A stretch of DNA of 64,000 nt from an uncultured Bartonella sp. (lineage in GTDB: Bacteria; Pseudomonadota; Alphaproteobacteria; Rhizobiales; Rhizobiaceae). The stretch covers positions 1-64,000 of the forward strand of contig CAMLCZ010000009.1 in assembly GCA_946478665.1 (NCBI GenBank), given 5' to 3'. The stretch's first letter is position 1, and every line of letters begins with the position of its first letter. Positions 39,323 to 48,764 of this stretch are shown here, piece by piece. Both the position numbers and the translations under genes were made by a program. The notes beneath the pieces are model-generated. The model did no database searches, was not told the origin of the DNA, and was given only the letters and a program-made list of their open reading frames with translations.

Positions 39323-40538
39323 ATGTCAATTTGACGGTGCTTTGCGCTTTACCAAAAAATATTGGTCTTAAATAGACGCCCAGTGCATTGCCGAAAAATG
39401 CCGAAGCTACCCACAACCAGCCATGCAAACTGCCAGAAGAGATGCCAGAAAAATAAGCGCCAATATTGCAGCCAAACCCAACACGTGCGCCATAGCCTAA
39501 CAGCAGGCCACCAATAATTGCAGCAATAGCCGAACCTAATGGAACACGGAAATTGAAAGCAAAGCGTCCAGCTAGCGCCGCAGCAAGCATTGCACCGGCA
39601 ATAATGCCGAAATCCATAACCGATGTAATATTGGAAAAGACACTTGCGTCCAAGTTTTTTGCATTGGCTGGATTTTGCCAAAATGCCCAACCAGACACAT
39701 CAAAGCCAATAATACGACCAATTTTAGCGCCCCAAATTGGAAAAGCACCAGCAATGCTCCATGGTTTTCCGGATATAATCAGGGTTATGTAATTCAAGAT
39801 GGCTAAAGCAACACCACCCCATATTAACGGCCATGGACCACGGAAAAATCTTTGAATCCCATAATGATCTGTTGGTTTTTCCTGTTCTAACGATCCATGA
39901 CGACGCTTTTCTATAACAATTGTTAAGGCCGTAATGGCCGCAAAAAGGCAAAGCGACACAACAATTCCAAGTGGTGCGCCTAAGCTTTTGACCAATGATA
40001 CCGGTGGTAGGGCAGGCATGGAAGACCAGAAAGACGCATGTGCCGTTGAAACAAGGCCACCAATGACAAAAAACGCTAAAACAAGTAGCATACGAGCATT
40101 GCCGCCGCCAAGAGTGAACAATACTCCTGAAGCACAACCTCCTGCGAGTTGCATGCCTATGCCAAACATGAATGCACCAATGATGACCGACAGGCTAAGC
40201 GGTGCAATGGAACCATTGACCGGATGACCAAAAATTTCACCAACACTTAATGTCGGGAAAAACAGCAATACGGCAATTGCCAACATCAACATTTGCGCCC
40301 GCAAACCCCGTCCGCGTCCATCAGCAATAAAAACACGCCATGCAGAGGTGAAACCAAAAGATGCGTGATAAAGAGTAATGCCAAGTGCGGCGCCGACCAG
40401 AATCAATAATCCCTGTTGCACGCTGTAGGCTATAGATAACCAAACCGCACAAATGATGATGAATAATGCACTTATAATTTTTGGGAGAGTTAAATAGGTA
40501 GACAGCTTGTTAGGCTGACCAGACACGACCGTGTACAT
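39315..40538 (-). CDS. YeeE/YedE family transporter (thiosulfate or sulfur compound uptake)
   Basis: The 407-residue protein has about nine to ten membrane helices and the paired family motifs GGCASGVLFTLGGGNARM and GFGCNIGAYFSGISSG, whose cysteines carry sulfur compounds in the thiosulfate transporter TsuA. ATG 40538 follows AAAGGA; the frame is open to 40625 without family similarity. No TusA-like partner gene is adjacent. The substrate is inferred from family. Confidence 0.9.
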   Translation of the reverse strand: MYTVVSGQPNKLSTYLTLPKIISALFIIICAVWLSIAYSVQQGLLILVGAALGITLYHASFGFTSAWRVFIADGRGRGLRAQMLMLAIAVLLFFPTLSVGEIFGHPVNGSIAPLSLSVIIGAFMFGIGMQLAGGCASGVLFTLGGGNARMLLVLAFFVIGGLVSTAHASFWSSMPALPPVSLVKSLGAPLGIVVSLCLFAAITALTIVIEKRRHGSLEQEKPTDHYGIQRFFRGPWPLIWGGVALAILNYITLIISGKPWSIAGAFPIWGAKIGRIIGFDVSGWAFWQNPANAKNLDASVFSNITSVMDFGIIAGAMLAAALAGRFAFNFRVPLGSAIAAIIGGLLLGYGARVGFGCNIGAYFSGISSGSLHGWLWVASAFFGNALGVYLRPIFFGKAQSTVKLTSC

Positions 40539-41284
40539 GGAGTTTCCTTTCAAACAAGATAGAAGCCGCATAATGGCTATTGTCTTGGAGTGCGTACAAG
40601 TTTTGAAAGATTTTTTCAATAACAAGCAGAGTCAAAAAAACTTATTTTCATAAAAACTGTTGAATAATCATTGGTATCACGGCAATTATTAATCTTGTTT
40701 GACAATATAAAAAGGAAAAATCATACCAAATATTATGTTGAATATCGGCTATAACACTTTGATTATACGTATTATTTTACGATGGTATTGACTGTTGAAA
40801 AACAAAACTTTTAAGCTTGGCGAATTTTTAAGTTTGGCAGTTAACGTATTGTTGGAAATCGCTCAAAATATCGCGGCGAAACATAACGTTCGCGAAAATA
40901 TCCTTATGAAGGAATCCTGTTAACTGATTGAACGCACGTGATAATGTTGATGTATTTTGTGCGCGACTATTCCGATTATGTCGGATTATTCAAAGAGTTT
41001 TAAAATCTATTACCAAGATCAACAGATAAACGGGAAGAGCTAATTCTGACAAATGGAGAAGCCAATTCTGGCATACTGAAAGAGCTTATTTGGGCAAAAA
41101 CGAGAGGGGTTAATTCTGACAAACAGAAAGATCTTATCCTGAAACACAGAAAGAGATTATTCTAGCGAACGGGAGGAGCTTATTCTGACGAAAACGGGAA
41201 AAGCTTGTTAGGAGCACGTCCCGTTTATTGCATATTCAAACAGCATGAATTGGTTGGGTCAAAAATCGCGGGGCTGTTTTATTG
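40539..41284. other. gap with a repeat array and no gene
   Basis: About 750 bases lacking a supported gene. The right half is occupied by the eight-unit repeat array described separately; the left half shows nothing recognisable apart from AT-rich sequence that may include the transporter promoter. Confidence 0.6.
41039..41212. repeat. array of eight degenerate 22-25 bp repeats
   Basis: Units with the core g(c/a)tta(a/t)ttctgac begin at about 41039, 41061, 41083, 41108, 41132, 41155, 41178 and 41203. The first unit, gctaattctgacaaatgg, is nearly identical to a unit at 716 near the left edge. There are no conserved spacers and the repeats are imperfect, so this is not a CRISPR array. Confidence 0.75.
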
Positions 41285-42697
41285 TTAAACAGCCGTTCCG
41301 CCCAATGTCATGCCATTAATACGCAAATGCGGTAAACCGACACCAACAGGAACACTTTGACCAGCTTTACCACATGTTCCGATACCATCATCAAGCTTAG
41401 GATCATTACCAATCATGGCAATGCGCTTCATGGCTTCCGGCCCATTACCAATTAACGTTGCGCCCTTAATAGGGGCGACAATTTTGCCATTGCGTACACG
41501 ATAGGCTTCCGTGCACTCAAAAACAAATTTGCCAGAGGTGATATCAACCTGGCCACCGCCAAAGGATACAGCGTAAATGCCATCTTGCAACGAGCTTAAC
41601 ACCTCTTCCGGTGTATATTCGCCGCCAAGCATCATTGTATTGGTCATACGTGGCATAGGGGCACATGCATATGATTCACGACGCCCATTGCCTGTCGGTT
41701 TCATGCCCATTAGGCGGGCATTTAACCTATCCTGCATATAGCCAACCAATTTGCCGTCTTCGATAAGAACATTGCGTGCAGATGGTGTACCTTCATCATC
41801 GATTGTTAACGAGCCGCGCCGATCAGCAATGGATCCATCATCAATAACCGTTACACCTTTTGCGGCAACCTGCTGGCCTAAAAGACCAGAAAAGGCTGAC
41901 GTCTTTTTGCGATTAAAATCACCTTCCAGACCATGCCCAACAGCTTCATGAAGCATAACACCCGGCCAACCACTTGCCAGCACAACATCAAAAGTTCCTG
42001 CTGGTGCCGGTTCTGCTTCAAGATTGACAAGTGCCATTCGTAAAGCCTCATCAGCGGCCATTTGCCAATTTTCCGGTGTAATGAAATGATCGAAAACCTG
42101 TCGTCCACCACAACCATAAAAGCCATTTTCCATACGCTCACCTTGGGCGGCTACAACCGATACGGATAAGCGGACAAGAGGCCGTACATCGCGCAGTAAA
42201 TGTCCATCGGCGCGAAGAATTTCAACATGTTGCATAGAGCCAGCCAATGAAACAGTGACTTGACGCACTTTGTCATTCTTTTCGCGGATATAGTTGTCGA
42301 TCTTTTGCAACAAAGCTACTTTGTCTTCAAATGAAGGGGATTGTAGCGGACTGATTTCTTCATAGAGTTTTTTATTGGTGCCGATTGGTGCGGCACTATA
42401 ATTTCCACTATAGCCATTGGTAACGGCTTTTGCCGCATCACTCGCCCGTCTAAGCGCTGCGGCACTTAATTCGCCTGCATGGGCATAACCAGTTGCTTCG
42501 CCAGCAATGGCGCGTAAACCAAATCCGGTATCTTGATTATAGGAACCATTTTTCAGGCGGCCATTATCAAAAAGTAACGATTCGCTTTCTCGATATTCAA
42601 GAAACAACTCGCCATCATCAGCGTTCTTTAGTGTATCTTGTACCAAAGATTGAACTTCATTGGCGCCGATATCAAATTGATCGATAAGCGATTTCAT
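41285..42697 (-). CDS. tldD: TldD family metallopeptidase
   Basis: This 470-residue protein belongs to the TldD/E protease pair that trims peptides and matures microcin-like substrates. The zinc motif HEAVGHGLEGD is intact in LHEAVGHGLEGDF near residue 250, and the C-terminal domain with LRINGMTLGGTA is complete. AGGAA lies ahead of ATG 42697. It is the upstream neighbour of the oxidase locus in many related genomes. The TldE partner is not in the window. Confidence 0.96.
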   Translation of the reverse strand: MKSLIDQFDIGANEVQSLVQDTLKNADDGELFLEYRESESLLFDNGRLKNGSYNQDTGFGLRAIAGEATGYAHAGELSAAALRRASDAAKAVTNGYSGNYSAAPIGTNKKLYEEISPLQSPSFEDKVALLQKIDNYIREKNDKVRQVTVSLAGSMQHVEILRADGHLLRDVRPLVRLSVSVVAAQGERMENGFYGCGGRQVFDHFITPENWQMAADEALRMALVNLEAEPAPAGTFDVVLASGWPGVMLHEAVGHGLEGDFNRKKTSAFSGLLGQQVAAKGVTVIDDGSIADRRGSLTIDDEGTPSARNVLIEDGKLVGYMQDRLNARLMGMKPTGNGRRESYACAPMPRMTNTMMLGGEYTPEEVLSSLQDGIYAVSFGGGQVDITSGKFVFECTEAYRVRNGKIVAPIKGATLIGNGPEAMKRIAMIGNDPKLDDGIGTCGKAGQSVPVGVGLPHLRINGMTLGGTAV

Positions 42698-42813
42698 AAA
42701 GCTTTTCCTGTCTAAACAACCAGTCGCCTTAATGCTTCAGTTGTTTCCATTCAGTCGTATTGGGGTGCAAGATGTCAGCCAAAAAGCGTCAAGGCCAACA
42801 TCTTTTAAAACCT

Positions 42814-43356
42814 CTATTCCTTAGGAAGCGAGTTATAGGCATCTTTCAATCCGTTAAGATCGATCATGCCGCCGACACCTTCCTCAGGTGTTGTGAAAAT
42901 AAAATAGGTCGCCATTTTGCCGTCGAGAAAAGCTTTCAAATCATTGTCTTTAAGAAAGGCTTCCGCCACACAATTATCCCCGAGACAACGGCGATATTCC
43001 ATTTTGCCCATATCTTTATTGTCTATTTTTATACCAACCCCTAAACGCAATTCAACGCGGATAGGCACAAAAACACGCATCAAGGTACCTTGATTTTTGG
43101 GCAATTTATAAAGCGTAACCCGAAAAGTTATATCAGGACGGTTTTGCGCACGGACATTTTGCACAACCTCACACTGTATATTCGGTGTGCCGGGGGGCAG
43201 TGTACATATCTTTGTCCATGCACCAAATGTTTTTGGGGCGGGGACATTCTGTTGACTAGGTGCTTGACCTTGTGACGTACCCGTTGAAAGGATACCCATA
43301 GACATCAAGATCGCGGCAACGCCACAAGCCCGTTTTAAGAAATGACGAAGTGACAT
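42814..43356 (-). CDS. invasion-associated locus B (IalB) family protein
   Basis: The 180-residue exported protein has a signal peptide (LKRACGVAAILMSMGIL) and the IalB domain with FGAWTKICTLPPGTPNIQCEVVQ, CLGDNCVAEAF and a C-terminal GGMIDLNGLKDAYNSL. Four cysteines probably form two disulfides. In Bartonella a family member is linked to red-cell invasion, but the family is broad and this copy sits at the oxidase locus. ATG 43356 follows CAGGAG. Confidence 0.88.
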   Translation of the reverse strand: MSLRHFLKRACGVAAILMSMGILSTGTSQGQAPSQQNVPAPKTFGAWTKICTLPPGTPNIQCEVVQNVRAQNRPDITFRVTLYKLPKNQGTLMRVFVPIRVELRLGVGIKIDNKDMGKMEYRRCLGDNCVAEAFLKDNDLKAFLDGKMATYFIFTTPEEGVGGMIDLNGLKDAYNSLPKE

Positions 43357-43657
43357 AAAAACTCCTGCTCGAATCAGTATCACGTTATCGCGCTTCCACG
43401 TTTATGAAAAGTATCCATCTAGTTTGTCCATAATGCATTCACAATACAGAGCGAATATTTTCCATTATCATGCGCCTTCTAATATGGCAAAGGCGCAAAA
43501 TTGTGATCAACACTTCAAAAAATGTTTTTATTTGAGGCCGTTTGTCGCATTGTTTCATCTGTGAAATATTGTTACAGCAGCAAAAGGGAAGCTTTTGCAA
43601 TGACATTTTTTGCAATGACATTATTGCGCAAGTGTTTTGAATTTATTGGTAAAGTAG
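43357..43657. other. gap between divergent IalB and oxidase-subunit genes
   Basis: About 300 bases without a gene. In intact loci coxB occupies this side of coxA; no trace of coxB coding sequence was recognised here. It should contain two divergent promoters. The phrase tgacattttttgcaa is locally repeated just before the oxidase gene. Confidence 0.6.
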
Positions 43658-45160
43658 ATGTCTAAGCACGTTGAAACAAGTCTATTTTCTTCATTATTGC
43701 GTTGTGACAGTAAGGCGGTAGGCACGCTTTACTTGATATTTGCAATTGTTGCAGGCGTTATCGGCGCTATATTTTCAATAATATTAAGATTAGCTTTGAA
43801 TGGAACAGACATTGTATTTTTAAGCAATCTGTTTCCCAGAGATCCGATGTTATTGTCATTTATGAATATGGCACATGCGCTGATTCTGGTATTCTTTATG
43901 GTTATGCCGGCGCTTATCGGCGGATTTGCCAATTGGTTTGTGCCCATAATGATTGGCACACAAAATGTTGCCTTCCCACGGTTAAATGTTGTTGCGCTCG
44001 TTTTATTGCCATTTTCGGTTGTTGCTGCTTTTGCGGTACTTTTCACACTGGCAGAACCCAACCTTTTTAAAACATTGTTGTTTACCAGTATTTTGCTTGG
44101 TTCATTTTCATTTCTGTTTACTTTCGTCAATTTCATTAGCACCATTATAACCATGCGTGCGCCGGGCTTAACTCTGTCCCGTTTGCCTGTATTTGTCTGG
44201 TCTGTGTTGATCGCTTCCTTTTTAGGTCTCATGTCTGTACCGGCAATGTTGGCTGCATTAACCGATCTTATCTATGCAAAAGATATAGAAATAGAACATC
44301 TCTCCATGATGATCTGGTTCTTTAGTCATCCGGAAGTTTATGTTCTTTTGCTTCCCGCTTTCGGTATCATCAGCCAAATTTTAACAACGTTTTGCAAACG
44401 CCGCTTATGGATGGAAAACCTTGTCATTGCAGCCATGATTGCTATTGGTGGAATAGGTTTCATTTTATGGAGCCAGGATCTTTTCCATTTCCTTCAACCT
44501 AATGCTATGGAACGCTATTTTAGTGTGGCATTGCCACTTATTATCATTCCAACCGTTTTTATTCTGATTAGCTGGTTTGTAACATTGGTTCAAAGCCGTG
44601 TTACCTTTGCTACACCAATGTTATGGGCATCAGGCTTTATCTTTGTTGTTCTTATGGGGCAGATTTCTGCGATACAACTTATCGCCAGCGGCACAGGTTT
44701 AAACGAGCTTAATAGTTCTGCTTTTGTCGCGCATTTCCACTATATTCTTTCGTTAAGTGCGGTATTTGCCATATTTGCTGGTTGGTATTATTGGTTGCCA
44801 AAAATTACCGGCTATTCTTGCCGGGTCGCAACGATTAAAATTCATTTCTGGATGATGTTTATCGGCGTCAATGCAATCTTCTTGCCGCAGCATTTGCATG
44901 ATCTTTCGGCAGGATATTTGTTCACTGCGCCGCAGGTCAGCGTTTTTTCCAGTATCGGCGCAATTCTCGCCGGATTATCTGTCATTGTTTTCCTTTATGG
45001 AATTTGTGAAACACTGCTTCGCCGCGTGAAAGTGGGCAACAACCCATGGGGGCAGGGCGCTGCAACATTGGAATGGCAGTTGCCTTCACCACCAGATAAA
45101 GCTTGGGTAAAGGTGCCCGTTATCCATAAAACACATAAAGATGCCTCAAGGCGCAAATAG
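43658..45160 (+). CDS. cytochrome c oxidase subunit I homologue lacking the CuB site
   Basis: The 500-residue protein is unmistakably CoxA-like: GTLYLIFAIVAGVIG at the start, MVMPALIGGFANWFVP in helix II, WFFSHPEVYVLLLPAFGIIS in helix VI, VAHFHYILSLSAVFAIFAG in helix X, and NNPWGQGAATLEWQLPSPP at the end. Haem ligands corresponding to Paracoccus His102, His413 and His411 are kept (His73, His361, His359), as are CuB-ligand His224, Glu226 and Tyr228. The adjacent histidine pair His325-His326 is replaced by Gln273-Asp274, the K-channel lysine by Ile302, the D-channel aspartate by Asn103, and the Mg-site His-Asp by Leu351-Asn352. The loop between helices III and IV is deleted. It cannot be a standard oxidase; the frame is otherwise intact. 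Confidence 0.9.
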   Translation: MSKHVETSLFSSLLRCDSKAVGTLYLIFAIVAGVIGAIFSIILRLALNGTDIVFLSNLFPRDPMLLSFMNMAHALILVFFMVMPALIGGFANWFVPIMIGTQNVAFPRLNVVALVLLPFSVVAAFAVLFTLAEPNLFKTLLFTSILLGSFSFLFTFVNFISTIITMRAPGLTLSRLPVFVWSVLIASFLGLMSVPAMLAALTDLIYAKDIEIEHLSMMIWFFSHPEVYVLLLPAFGIISQILTTFCKRRLWMENLVIAAMIAIGGIGFILWSQDLFHFLQPNAMERYFSVALPLIIIPTVFILISWFVTLVQSRVTFATPMLWASGFIFVVLMGQISAIQLIASGTGLNELNSSAFVAHFHYILSLSAVFAIFAGWYYWLPKITGYSCRVATIKIHFWMMFIGVNAIFLPQHLHDLSAGYLFTAPQVSVFSSIGAILAGLSVIVFLYGICETLLRRVKVGNNPWGQGAATLEWQLPSPPDKAWVKVPVIHKTHKDASRRK

Positions 45161-45629
45161 CAAATATTATTATTGTCTTGCGCCGTGCTTTTATGGGCCA
45201 AGTGATTTTTGCCTTTATAGCTGAGGTGACTTTTGTTTTTACAGCTGAAGCGGCTTTTGTCTTTATAGTCTAAGCGGCTTTTGTTTCTATAATGAGAATA
45301 ACTCTTGGCGTCTATAAATAGTGCAACTTTTAACGTTATAGCCAAAGCAATTTTTAGCCTTACACATGAGGCAGACTTTGGCTTTGCAGGTCAAACAGTG
45401 CATTAACGCTGATGCATTGGCTAATGTCACGGTGACTATATTAGTTTATGTTGCTGGGATTATTTTGCATTTCGCAATTTGTTTGGTCTTGCTTATATAT
45501 GGTGATTATGGCTTGTTGCGTGATAAAACGGGCAAAGCAATGTAAATGCCTATATGAATGGTTGCGTTTTCAGTTTAAAATAGTCTGTATGTCCTTAAAA
45601 ATTATGAGGGTAAAAGGGGTAAACGTTTT
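45161..45629. other. gap with repeat array, no gene
   Basis: About 470 bases between the oxidase-subunit homologue and ctaB. In most related loci these two genes are close. The left half is a degenerate tandem array; the right half (about 45400-45629) contains no supported gene and should include the ctaB promoter if ctaB is no longer co-transcribed with the upstream gene. Confidence 0.6.
45186..45392. repeat. array of about eight degenerate 22-26 bp repeats
   Basis: Phrases of the form gcttttgtctttatagtcta and ag recur about every 24 bases, clearest at 45229-45298, and fade toward 45392. Like the arrays at 38971 and 15738, it occupies the space just after a stop codon. Confidence 0.7.
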
Positions 45630-46577
45630 ATGGCGACATTAGAGCAAATCACTGAGCCAGACAAAAGCGAGACTCCATCTGAAGCTGATGCCAACGACTA
45701 TATGACGCTTTTAAAACCACGCGTTATGTCATTGGTTGTGTTTACTGCTCTTGTGGGCATGCTGGTGGCTCCGGTTTCTATCAATCCAATTTTGGGTATT
45801 GTTGCAATTTTATGCATCGCCGTTGGGGGCGGTGCCTCTGGTGCCTTAAATATGTGGTACGATGCCGATATTGATGCGGTGATGAAACGCACACAAAAAC
45901 GGCCTATCCCATCAGGCAAGGTAACAGGCGGGGAAGTTCTGGTGTATGGCCTTGTGCTTTCCGCATTATCTGTTTTGACAATGGGAATATTTATCAATTG
46001 GTTCTCAGCGGCATTTTTGGCGTTTACGATATTTTTCTATGTTGTTATTTATACAATGTGGCTTAAACGCTCGACACCGCAAAATATCGTCATTGGCGGT
46101 GCATCTGGCGCATTTCCGCCCATGATTGGTTGGGCGGCTGCTACTGGTACAATCAGTATGGAAAGCGTTGTTCTGTTCCTTATCATCTTTATGTGGACAC
46201 CGCCGCATTTTTGGGCGCTCTCACTATTTGCCAAAACGGATTATGGTGTTGCTAAAATTCCAATGATGCCAAATGTTCGCGGCGAACGGTCGACAAAAAA
46301 TCAAATCCTTGTCTATGCCATTATCATGGCACTCTGTGGTGTGGCGCCTTATGTCATGGGGTTTGCTGGCATCACCTATGGCGTTGTATCGATCGTGTTG
46401 GGAAGCATATTTGTTTACCATTCATTTGTGCTTTGGAAGACTGAAACCAAAGAAGCCACCACGCCAGTTGCCAAAAAACTGTTTTTCTTTTCACTGTTTT
46501 ATCTAGCGGCAATATTTGCAGTTCTTCTTATTGAATCGCTGGCATGGCGAATTATGTCCTATTGGGGAATGTCATGA
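45630..46577 (+). CDS. ctaB: protohaem IX farnesyltransferase (haem O synthase)
   Basis: This UbiA-superfamily membrane enzyme farnesylates haem B to haem O. The 315-residue protein has [19 protein letters not shown] (first Asp motif, near residues 72-90), [21 protein letters not shown] and [12 protein letters not shown] (second half). All characteristic residues appear intact, with about nine hydrophobic helices. It is directly followed, with a four-base ATGA overlap, by the CoxF-like gene. Its retention next to a CuB-less CoxA homologue is notable: haem O/A would still be made for that scaffold or for another oxidase. Confidence 0.96.
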   Translation: MATLEQITEPDKSETPSEADANDYMTLLKPRVMSLVVFTALVGMLVAPVSINPILGIVAILCIAVGGGASGALNMWYDADIDAVMKRTQKRPIPSGKVTGGEVLVYGLVLSALSVLTMGIFINWFSAAFLAFTIFFYVVIYTMWLKRSTPQNIVIGGASGAFPPMIGWAAATGTISMESVVLFLIIFMWTPPHFWALSLFAKTDYGVAKIPMMPNVRGERSTKNQILVYAIIMALCGVAPYVMGFAGITYGVVSIVLGSIFVYHSFVLWKTETKEATTPVAKKLFFFSLFYLAAIFAVLLIESLAWRIMSYWGMS

Positions 46578-46723
46578 TGAAAAGCAAAAACAATTTAGAA
46601 CAGGTTGAACTTACCGTGGCACAAAAAAATGCGCAAAGAAACCGCGCAAAAGGGCTTGGTATTGCACTTTTTCTGTTTGCATTGCTTGTATATGCGGCCA
46701 CAATGGCGCATTTGAGTGCGTAA
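46574..46723 (+). CDS. CoxF-like small membrane protein
   Basis: The 49-residue product has a charged N-terminal segment ([13 protein letters not shown]) and one C-terminal hydrophobic helix ([20 protein letters not shown]). It begins ATGATG with a four-base overlap of the ctaB stop. In Hyphomicrobiales a peptide of this shape, often called CoxF, sits between ctaB and ctaG in the oxidase cluster. Here the next gene is ispH instead; ctaG, coxC and surf1 are absent. I assign it from position, size and shape rather than a signature motif. Confidence 0.75.
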   Translation: MMKSKNNLEQVELTVAQKNAQRNRAKGLGIALFLFALLVYAATMAHLSA

Positions 46724-46752
46724 TTGTTTGATTGCATTCCTAAGGGTTGGTT

Positions 46753-47772
46753 ATGATAAAAAGATCTCCGCTGACAATTCGCCTTTGCGGGCCGCGTGGT
46801 TTTTGCGCCGGTGTTGATCGTGCTATTCAGATTGTTATTCTGGCTTTGAAAAAATATGGCGCCCCAGTTTATGTTCGCCATGAAATTGTCCACAACCGCT
46901 ATGTTGTTGAAGGATTACAGGCACGCGGTGCAATTTTTGTTGAAGAATTGAATGAAATACCGGCTGAACATCACGGTCAACCAGTCATATTTTCTGCGCA
47001 CGGTGTGCCTAAGTCTGTGCCGGAAGATGCTAAGCAGCTTAATCTCTTTTATCTTGATGCGACATGTCCGCTTGTTTCAAAAGTCCATAAACAAGCAATG
47101 CGACACCAGCGGCATGGGCGTCATGTCATTTTAATTGGCCATTCCGGACACCCTGAAGTAATTGGTACTATGGGGCAAGTTGAAAACGGCTCTGTAACTT
47201 TAATTGAAAATGTTGAAGATGCCTTGAACTATCAACCAGCCCCCGGGCAGGAGCTAGGATTTGTAACGCAAACGACGTTATCGGTGGAAGATACTGCCGG
47301 TATTATAGATGTGTTACGGCGTCGTTTTCCGACGATAGAAGCACCAGCGGCAGAGTCAATTTGTTATGCCACCACAAATCGGCAAGAAGCTGTAAGTGCG
47401 GCTGCCCCTGGTAGCGACCTTTTCTTGATCGTTGGCGCACCGAATTCTTCCAATTCACGCCGCTTGGTAGAGGTGGCTGAACGATTTGGGGCAAAACGTG
47501 CACTCTTGGTGCAAAGGGCATCGGAAATAGACTTTGAAAATCTTGAAGATGTAAAAACAGTTAGCCTTTCAGCCGGTGCTTCGGCGCCTGAAATAATTGT
47601 TGATGAAATCATTACAGCGTTCAGAAAACACTATGATGTTACTATAGAACTTGCTGAAACAACGGTAGAAAATGAAACTTTTCTGGTTAATCGTGAGCTG
47701 CGCGATCTTGTTTTGACACCTCAGGATATGCAATTTGTCAATGGTGACGGCATTGCCGATGAGAATAAATGA
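46753..47772 (+). CDS. ispH: 4-hydroxy-3-methylbut-2-enyl diphosphate reductase
   Basis: This iron-sulfur enzyme forms IPP and DMAPP, the last step of the MEP pathway. The three cluster cysteines are in GPRGFCAGVDRAI, DATCPLVSKVHK and ESICYATTNRQ, and SAHGVPKSVPEDA and TQTTLSVEDT are further family blocks. ATG 46753 follows AAGGG; an in-frame TTG two codons earlier is possible. It starts 29 bases after the CoxF-like gene and leads into thrB and rnhA. Confidence 0.97.
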   Translation: MIKRSPLTIRLCGPRGFCAGVDRAIQIVILALKKYGAPVYVRHEIVHNRYVVEGLQARGAIFVEELNEIPAEHHGQPVIFSAHGVPKSVPEDAKQLNLFYLDATCPLVSKVHKQAMRHQRHGRHVILIGHSGHPEVIGTMGQVENGSVTLIENVEDALNYQPAPGQELGFVTQTTLSVEDTAGIIDVLRRRFPTIEAPAAESICYATTNRQEAVSAAAPGSDLFLIVGAPNSSNSRRLVEVAERFGAKRALLVQRASEIDFENLEDVKTVSLSAGASAPEIIVDEIITAFRKHYDVTIELAETTVENETFLVNRELRDLVLTPQDMQFVNGDGIADENK

Positions 47773-47804
47773 AAGTGGCATAAATTGATCGTGCGGGTTT
47801 TATA

Positions 47805-48764
47805 ATGGCTGTTTATACCGACATTAATGAACAAGAGTTGGCATCTTTTTTAAAAGACTATTCCATTGGGAAGCCGGTATCATATCGCGGTATCGCAGAA
47901 GGCGTAGAAAACTCCAATTTTATGCTGCATACCGATCAGGGGCGTTTTATTCTGACACTTTATGAAAAACGGGTTGCTAAAAATGACTTGCCGTTTTTTC
48001 TGGAATTGATGCAGCATCTTAGCAAAAAAGGTATATCCTGCCCACAACCTGTCGTGCGCAATGATGGCACAATGATCGGTGAATTGGCTGGACGTCCTGC
48101 TGCTATTGTTACATTTCTTGATGGTATCTGGATGAGAAAACCAGCAGCGGTGCATTGCCGTGAAGTTGGCAAAGGATTGGCTGCAATGCATTTGGCTGGT
48201 CTTGATTTTTCGATGCAGCGTAAAAATAGTTTGTCGATTGATGCGTGGCGGCCATTATGGATGAAGTGTCGGGATCGCGCGGACGAGTTGTCACAAGGCA
48301 TTACAAAAGACATTGATAGCGAACTTGATTATCTTGAAAAGCATTGGAATACAGATTTACCAATAGGTGTTATTCATGCCGATTTGTTCAATGATAATGT
48401 TTTCTTTTTGAGTGATAAATTATCAGGATTTATTGATTTCTACTTCGCATGCACGGATATGCTGGCTTATGATTTGGCAATATGCCTCAATGCATGGTGT
48501 TTTGAGCGTGACTTTTCCTATAATCTGACAAAAGGGCAGGGTATGTTGAAAGCCTATCGCTCTGTCAGACCGTTAAATGATAATGAAATAACAGCTATTC
48601 CTTTATTAGCGCGGGGGGCTGCTTTACGGTTTTTCCTCACACGGCTTTATGACTGGTTCAATACACCGGCAAATAGTTTGGTGGTCAAGAAAGATCCTAT
48701 GGAATATTTGCGCAAGCTCTATTTCTTCCGTGATGTCAAGAAGCCATCAGAAATCGGCCTATAG
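47805..48764 (+). CDS. thrB: homoserine kinase, type II
   Basis: This kinase phosphorylates homoserine for threonine synthesis and has the aminoglycoside-phosphotransferase fold of the ThrB2 type. [14 protein letters not shown] carries the catalytic aspartate and metal-binding asparagine, and [18 protein letters not shown] the second metal ligand. The 319-residue length is normal. It is followed immediately by rnhA, and thrC, the next enzyme, is on the opposite strand at 56399. Confidence 0.96.
   Translation: MAVYTDINEQELASFLKDYSIGKPVSYRGIAEGVENSNFMLHTDQGRFILTLYEKRVAKNDLPFFLELMQHLSKKGISCPQPVVRNDGTMIGELAGRPAAIVTFLDGIWMRKPAAVHCREVGKGLAAMHLAGLDFSMQRKNSLSIDAWRPLWMKCRDRADELSQGITKDIDSELDYLEKHWNTDLPIGVIHADLFNDNVFFLSDKLSGFIDFYFACTDMLAYDLAICLNAWCFERDFSYNLTKGQGMLKAYRSVRPLNDNEITAIPLLARGAALRFFLTRLYDWFNTPANSLVVKKDPMEYLRKLYFFRDVKKPSEIGL

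Noticed and set aside
44450-44530. Frameshift as the cause of the missing CuB histidines
   Set aside because: The preceding GFILW and the following ERYF are in the same frame and align without gaps to canonical CoxA, so the His-His pair was replaced by substitutions.
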